A DNA stretch of 8,139 nt. It comes from Flavobacteriales bacterium. GTDB taxonomy: Bacteria; Bacteroidota; Bacteroidia; Flavobacteriales; BACL11. Position numbers and translations under genes: made by a program. The stretch's first letter is position 1; every line of letters starts with the position of its first letter. The notes beneath the pieces are model-generated. The model was not told the origin of the DNA and did not search any database. It saw only the letters and a list, made by a program, of their open reading frames with translations. Below are positions 6,968 through 8,139 of the stretch, one piece after another. Location: NCBI GenBank assembly GCA_002730985.1, contig PCBP01000031.1, forward strand, positions 1 through 8,139, read 5' to 3'.

Positions 6968-7614
6968 ATGGATTTCAAATTAGAAATGGTTTGGGTAGGG
7001 TCTTGTGATTTAAATATAAAGCTCCCTGCCACTAATACATCAGCACCGGCATCAATTAGCTTTCTGGCATTATCAATATTTACGCCACCATCAATTTCTA
7101 TATGGGTGCTTAGTTTTTGTTCATTAGCCATTCTTCTTAGTTTTTTTATTTTACTATATGTTATCTCTTCAAATTTCTGTCCCCCAAATCCTGGGTTTAT
7201 CGACATTAGTAGAACCATATAGCATCGAGGCAGTATATCTTCTAAACTACTCACAGGGGTTGTTAGGTTTAAAACAACACCAGCTTTACATCCTGCATCT
7301 TCAATCTGAGTAATAGTTCTATGTAAATGTATTGTTGATTCATAGTGAACAGTAATAATATCAGCTCCAATCTTTGCAAACTCTTCAATATAGCGTTCTG
7401 GCTTTTCAATCATTAGATGAACATCAAGTGGTTTTTTAGCATGCTTCTTTATAGCCTTAATGACTGGCATGCCATAGGATATGTTTGGGACGAAATGACC
7501 ATCCATGACATCGATATGAAACCAGTCAGCTTGGCTGTTGTTTACCATCTCGCAATCTCTTTGAAGATTACCGAAGTCTGCTGCTAGAATTGAAGGCGCT
7601 ATTTTATGTGACAT
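6964..7614 (-). CDS. rpe: Ribulose-phosphate 3-epimerase
   Basis: This enzyme interconverts D-ribulose 5-phosphate and D-xylulose 5-phosphate in the cytosolic pentose phosphate pathway. It has 216 residues, close to the usual 215-230, in a single TIM barrel. Family residues are in place: Ser8 in IAPSILAADF, His33 and Asp35 in HIDVMDGHFVPN (metal and acid/base), His66 in DVHLMI (metal), the phosphate-loop MSINPGFGGQ at 137-146, Asp175 in EIDGGVN, and Gly197-Ser198 in the final phosphate-binding turn. The usual LNPATP is here LNLTTP (115-120). The ATG at 7614 agrees with the family start. A TAnnTTTG box lies 14 bases upstream, so the leader should be very short. It follows rpoD on the same strand, separated by a terminator, and converges on the oxidoreductase gene. 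Confidence 0.97.
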   Translation of the reverse strand: MSHKIAPSILAADFGNLQRDCEMVNNSQADWFHIDVMDGHFVPNISYGMPVIKAIKKHAKKPLDVHLMIEKPERYIEEFAKIGADIITVHYESTIHLHRTITQIEDAGCKAGVVLNLTTPVSSLEDILPRCYMVLLMSINPGFGGQKFEEITYSKIKKLRRMANEQKLSTHIEIDGGVNIDNARKLIDAGADVLVAGSFIFKSQDPTQTISNLKSI

Positions 7615-7628
7615 ATCTATTTTTTTGA

Positions 7629-7636
7629 CAAAAGTA
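7629..7636 (-). promoter_or_regulatory. -7 element of the rpe promoter
   Basis: On the minus strand TACTTTTG matches TAnnTTTG. Transcription would start near 7623, leaving a leader of about 10 nt before the rpe ATG at 7614. The expected -33 position falls inside the rpoD terminator hairpin, where only a weak TTTTC is found. Confidence 0.5.
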
Positions 7637-7640
7637 GTTA

Positions 7641-7667
7641 AAAAAAAGAGGGCGAAAAGCCCTCTTT
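7641..7667 (-). terminator. Intrinsic terminator after rpoD
   Basis: A perfect 9-base-pair stem (AAAGAGGGC / GCCCTCTTT) with a 5-base loop at 7645-7667. On the minus strand the 3' arm runs into a T run at 7647-7641. It begins 5 bases after the sigma-factor stop codon. The plus strand lacks a T run after the hairpin, so it works in one direction only. Confidence 0.85.
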
Positions 7668-7672
7668 ATAAG

Positions 7673-8139
7673 TTATCCTAAATAAGTTTTCAATATTTTA
7701 CTTCTTGATGTTTGTTTTAAGCGCCTAACAGCTTTCTCTTTGATTTGTCTCACTCTTTCTCTTGTTAAGCCAAATTCTTCACCAATTTCATTTAGTGTTA
7801 GAGCATATTCTCTATCAATCCCAAAATACATTTTGATAACATCTTTTTCTTCAATCTGACTTAATATCTCCTCAATAGCATCTACTTCATTTCTCCTTGC
7901 ATCAATAATATTTGGTAAAACTAACTTATCTTCAATTGCAAAAGCTATATCTCTAGAAAAAATCTGATTTAAACCTATAATATTTTGAGGAAAATAGACA
8001 TTTACATTATATTTCTTAAGTACGGAAACTAAAGAATTTATAGCTAAAACACAATCATGCTCAGATGGAAATGAGCCTAATCTTACATGCTCTTTTGACT
8101 TTGGATCATAACACTCATCTATATCTGGAATACCACCAA
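7673..8139 (-). CDS. rpoD: RpoD/SigA C-terminal region 4 joined in frame to an amidinotransferase-like N-terminal fragment; probable chimera, 5' end off window
   Basis: The frame is open from the window edge to the stop at 7673-7675 (154 residues). The C-terminal 50 or so residues are sigma-70 region 4: [18 protein letters not shown], then the helix-turn-helix recognition segment [20 protein letters not shown], ending [12 protein letters not shown] as in Flavobacteriia RpoD. This part recognises the -33/-35 promoter element in the primary sigma factor. The preceding 95 or so residues are not sigma: regions 2 and 3 are absent, and the sequence resembles the N-terminus of an amidinotransferase-family protein instead. 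The rpoD terminator and neighbouring rpe suggest that the sigma end belongs to this locus. I give the symbol for the C-terminal part only. An essential primary sigma factor could not work in this form, so an assembly chimera is more likely than a real fusion. Confidence 0.8.
   Translation of the reverse strand, partial: GGIPDIDECYDPKSKEHVRLGSFPSEHDCVLAINSLVSVLKKYNVNVYFPQNIIGLNQIFSRDIAFAIEDKLVLPNIIDARRNEVDAIEEILSQIEEKDVIKMYFGIDREYALTLNEIGEEFGLTRERVRQIKEKAVRRLKQTSRSKILKTYLG
7829..7849 (-). other. In-frame junction motif between amidinotransferase-like and RpoD parts
   Basis: The minus-strand bases encode E-K-D-V-I-K-M (residues 97-103 of the visible frame). Upstream residues fit the amidinotransferase-like family ([12 protein letters not shown]) and downstream residues fit RpoD ([11 protein letters not shown]). 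The motif is plausible in both proteins, as expected where two unrelated sequences share about 20 bases. Confidence 0.6.
7850..8139 (-). other. Amidinotransferase-family N-terminal fragment, partial at both ends
   Basis: The segment encodes about 96 residues that resemble the N-terminal part of a Bacteroidota amidinotransferase (guanidino-group modifying superfamily). Landmarks are [10 protein letters not shown] near residues 8-17, a predicted helix followed by [10 protein letters not shown] at 41-50, and [20 protein letters not shown] at 57-76, the strand-turn carrying the conserved Arg-Asp. The catalytic His and Cys of the family lie further C-terminal and are absent, so this piece cannot be an active enzyme. 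The family assignment is from memory of related sequences; substrate is unknown. Confidence 0.65.

Noticed and set aside
6968..7222. Plus-strand open frame of 84 codons
   Set aside because: It is antisense to rpe, whose catalytic motifs are all intact.
7673..8139. A new class of sigma factor with an enzyme domain
   Set aside because: The sigma part lacks region 2, the enzyme part lacks its catalytic residues, and the join falls in a short shared motif, so an artefact is more likely until reads show otherwise.

Overview
The window looks like a piece of an AT-rich marine Bacteroidota genome, most likely Flavobacteriia. The evidence is a TonB-dependent receptor paired with a DUF4249-type lipoprotein, a secreted kelch protein with a type IX secretion (T9SS) sorting domain, promoter elements of the Bacteroidota TAnnTTTG type with no clear Shine-Dalgarno sequences, a tmRNA encoding a GDNNYALAA tag, and a Bacteroidota-type RpoD C-terminus. 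Genes are interrupted at both ends, so the window may be a whole small contig; that is inference.

Layout. Plus strand: the C-terminal three quarters of a TonB-dependent outer-membrane receptor (1-1850), a DUF4249-like lipoprotein two bases later (1853-2818), a secreted six-kelch-repeat protein with GCTD..DDGSC cysteine modules and a T9SS C-terminal domain (2872-4626), and a small lipoprotein carrying the same cysteine module (4648-5259). A hairpin terminator at 5281-5304 sits between this cluster and the convergent tmRNA gene ssrA (5310-5678, minus). A divergent promoter region (5679-5764) separates ssrA from a plus-strand oxidoreductase of the alanine dehydrogenase/PNT and lysine-forming saccharopine dehydrogenase superfamily (5765-6967). 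Its stop codon overlaps that of the convergent rpe (6964-7614, minus). Upstream of rpe lie its promoter and the rpoD terminator, then a minus-strand reading frame (7673-8139) that runs off the window.

How the genes relate. The receptor and DUF4249 lipoprotein probably form one outer-membrane uptake unit. The kelch protein and small lipoprotein are cell-surface or secreted products linked by a shared module. ssrA, the oxidoreductase, rpe and rpoD are housekeeping genes with separate control.

The most notable anomaly is the last reading frame. Its C-terminus is RpoD sigma region 4, but its N-terminal part resembles the N-terminus of an amidinotransferase-family protein. The two join in frame at a short motif (E-K-D-V-I-K) plausible in both families. 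An assembly chimera is the simplest explanation. I found no defence system, CRISPR array, insertion sequence or other clearly new multi-gene system.
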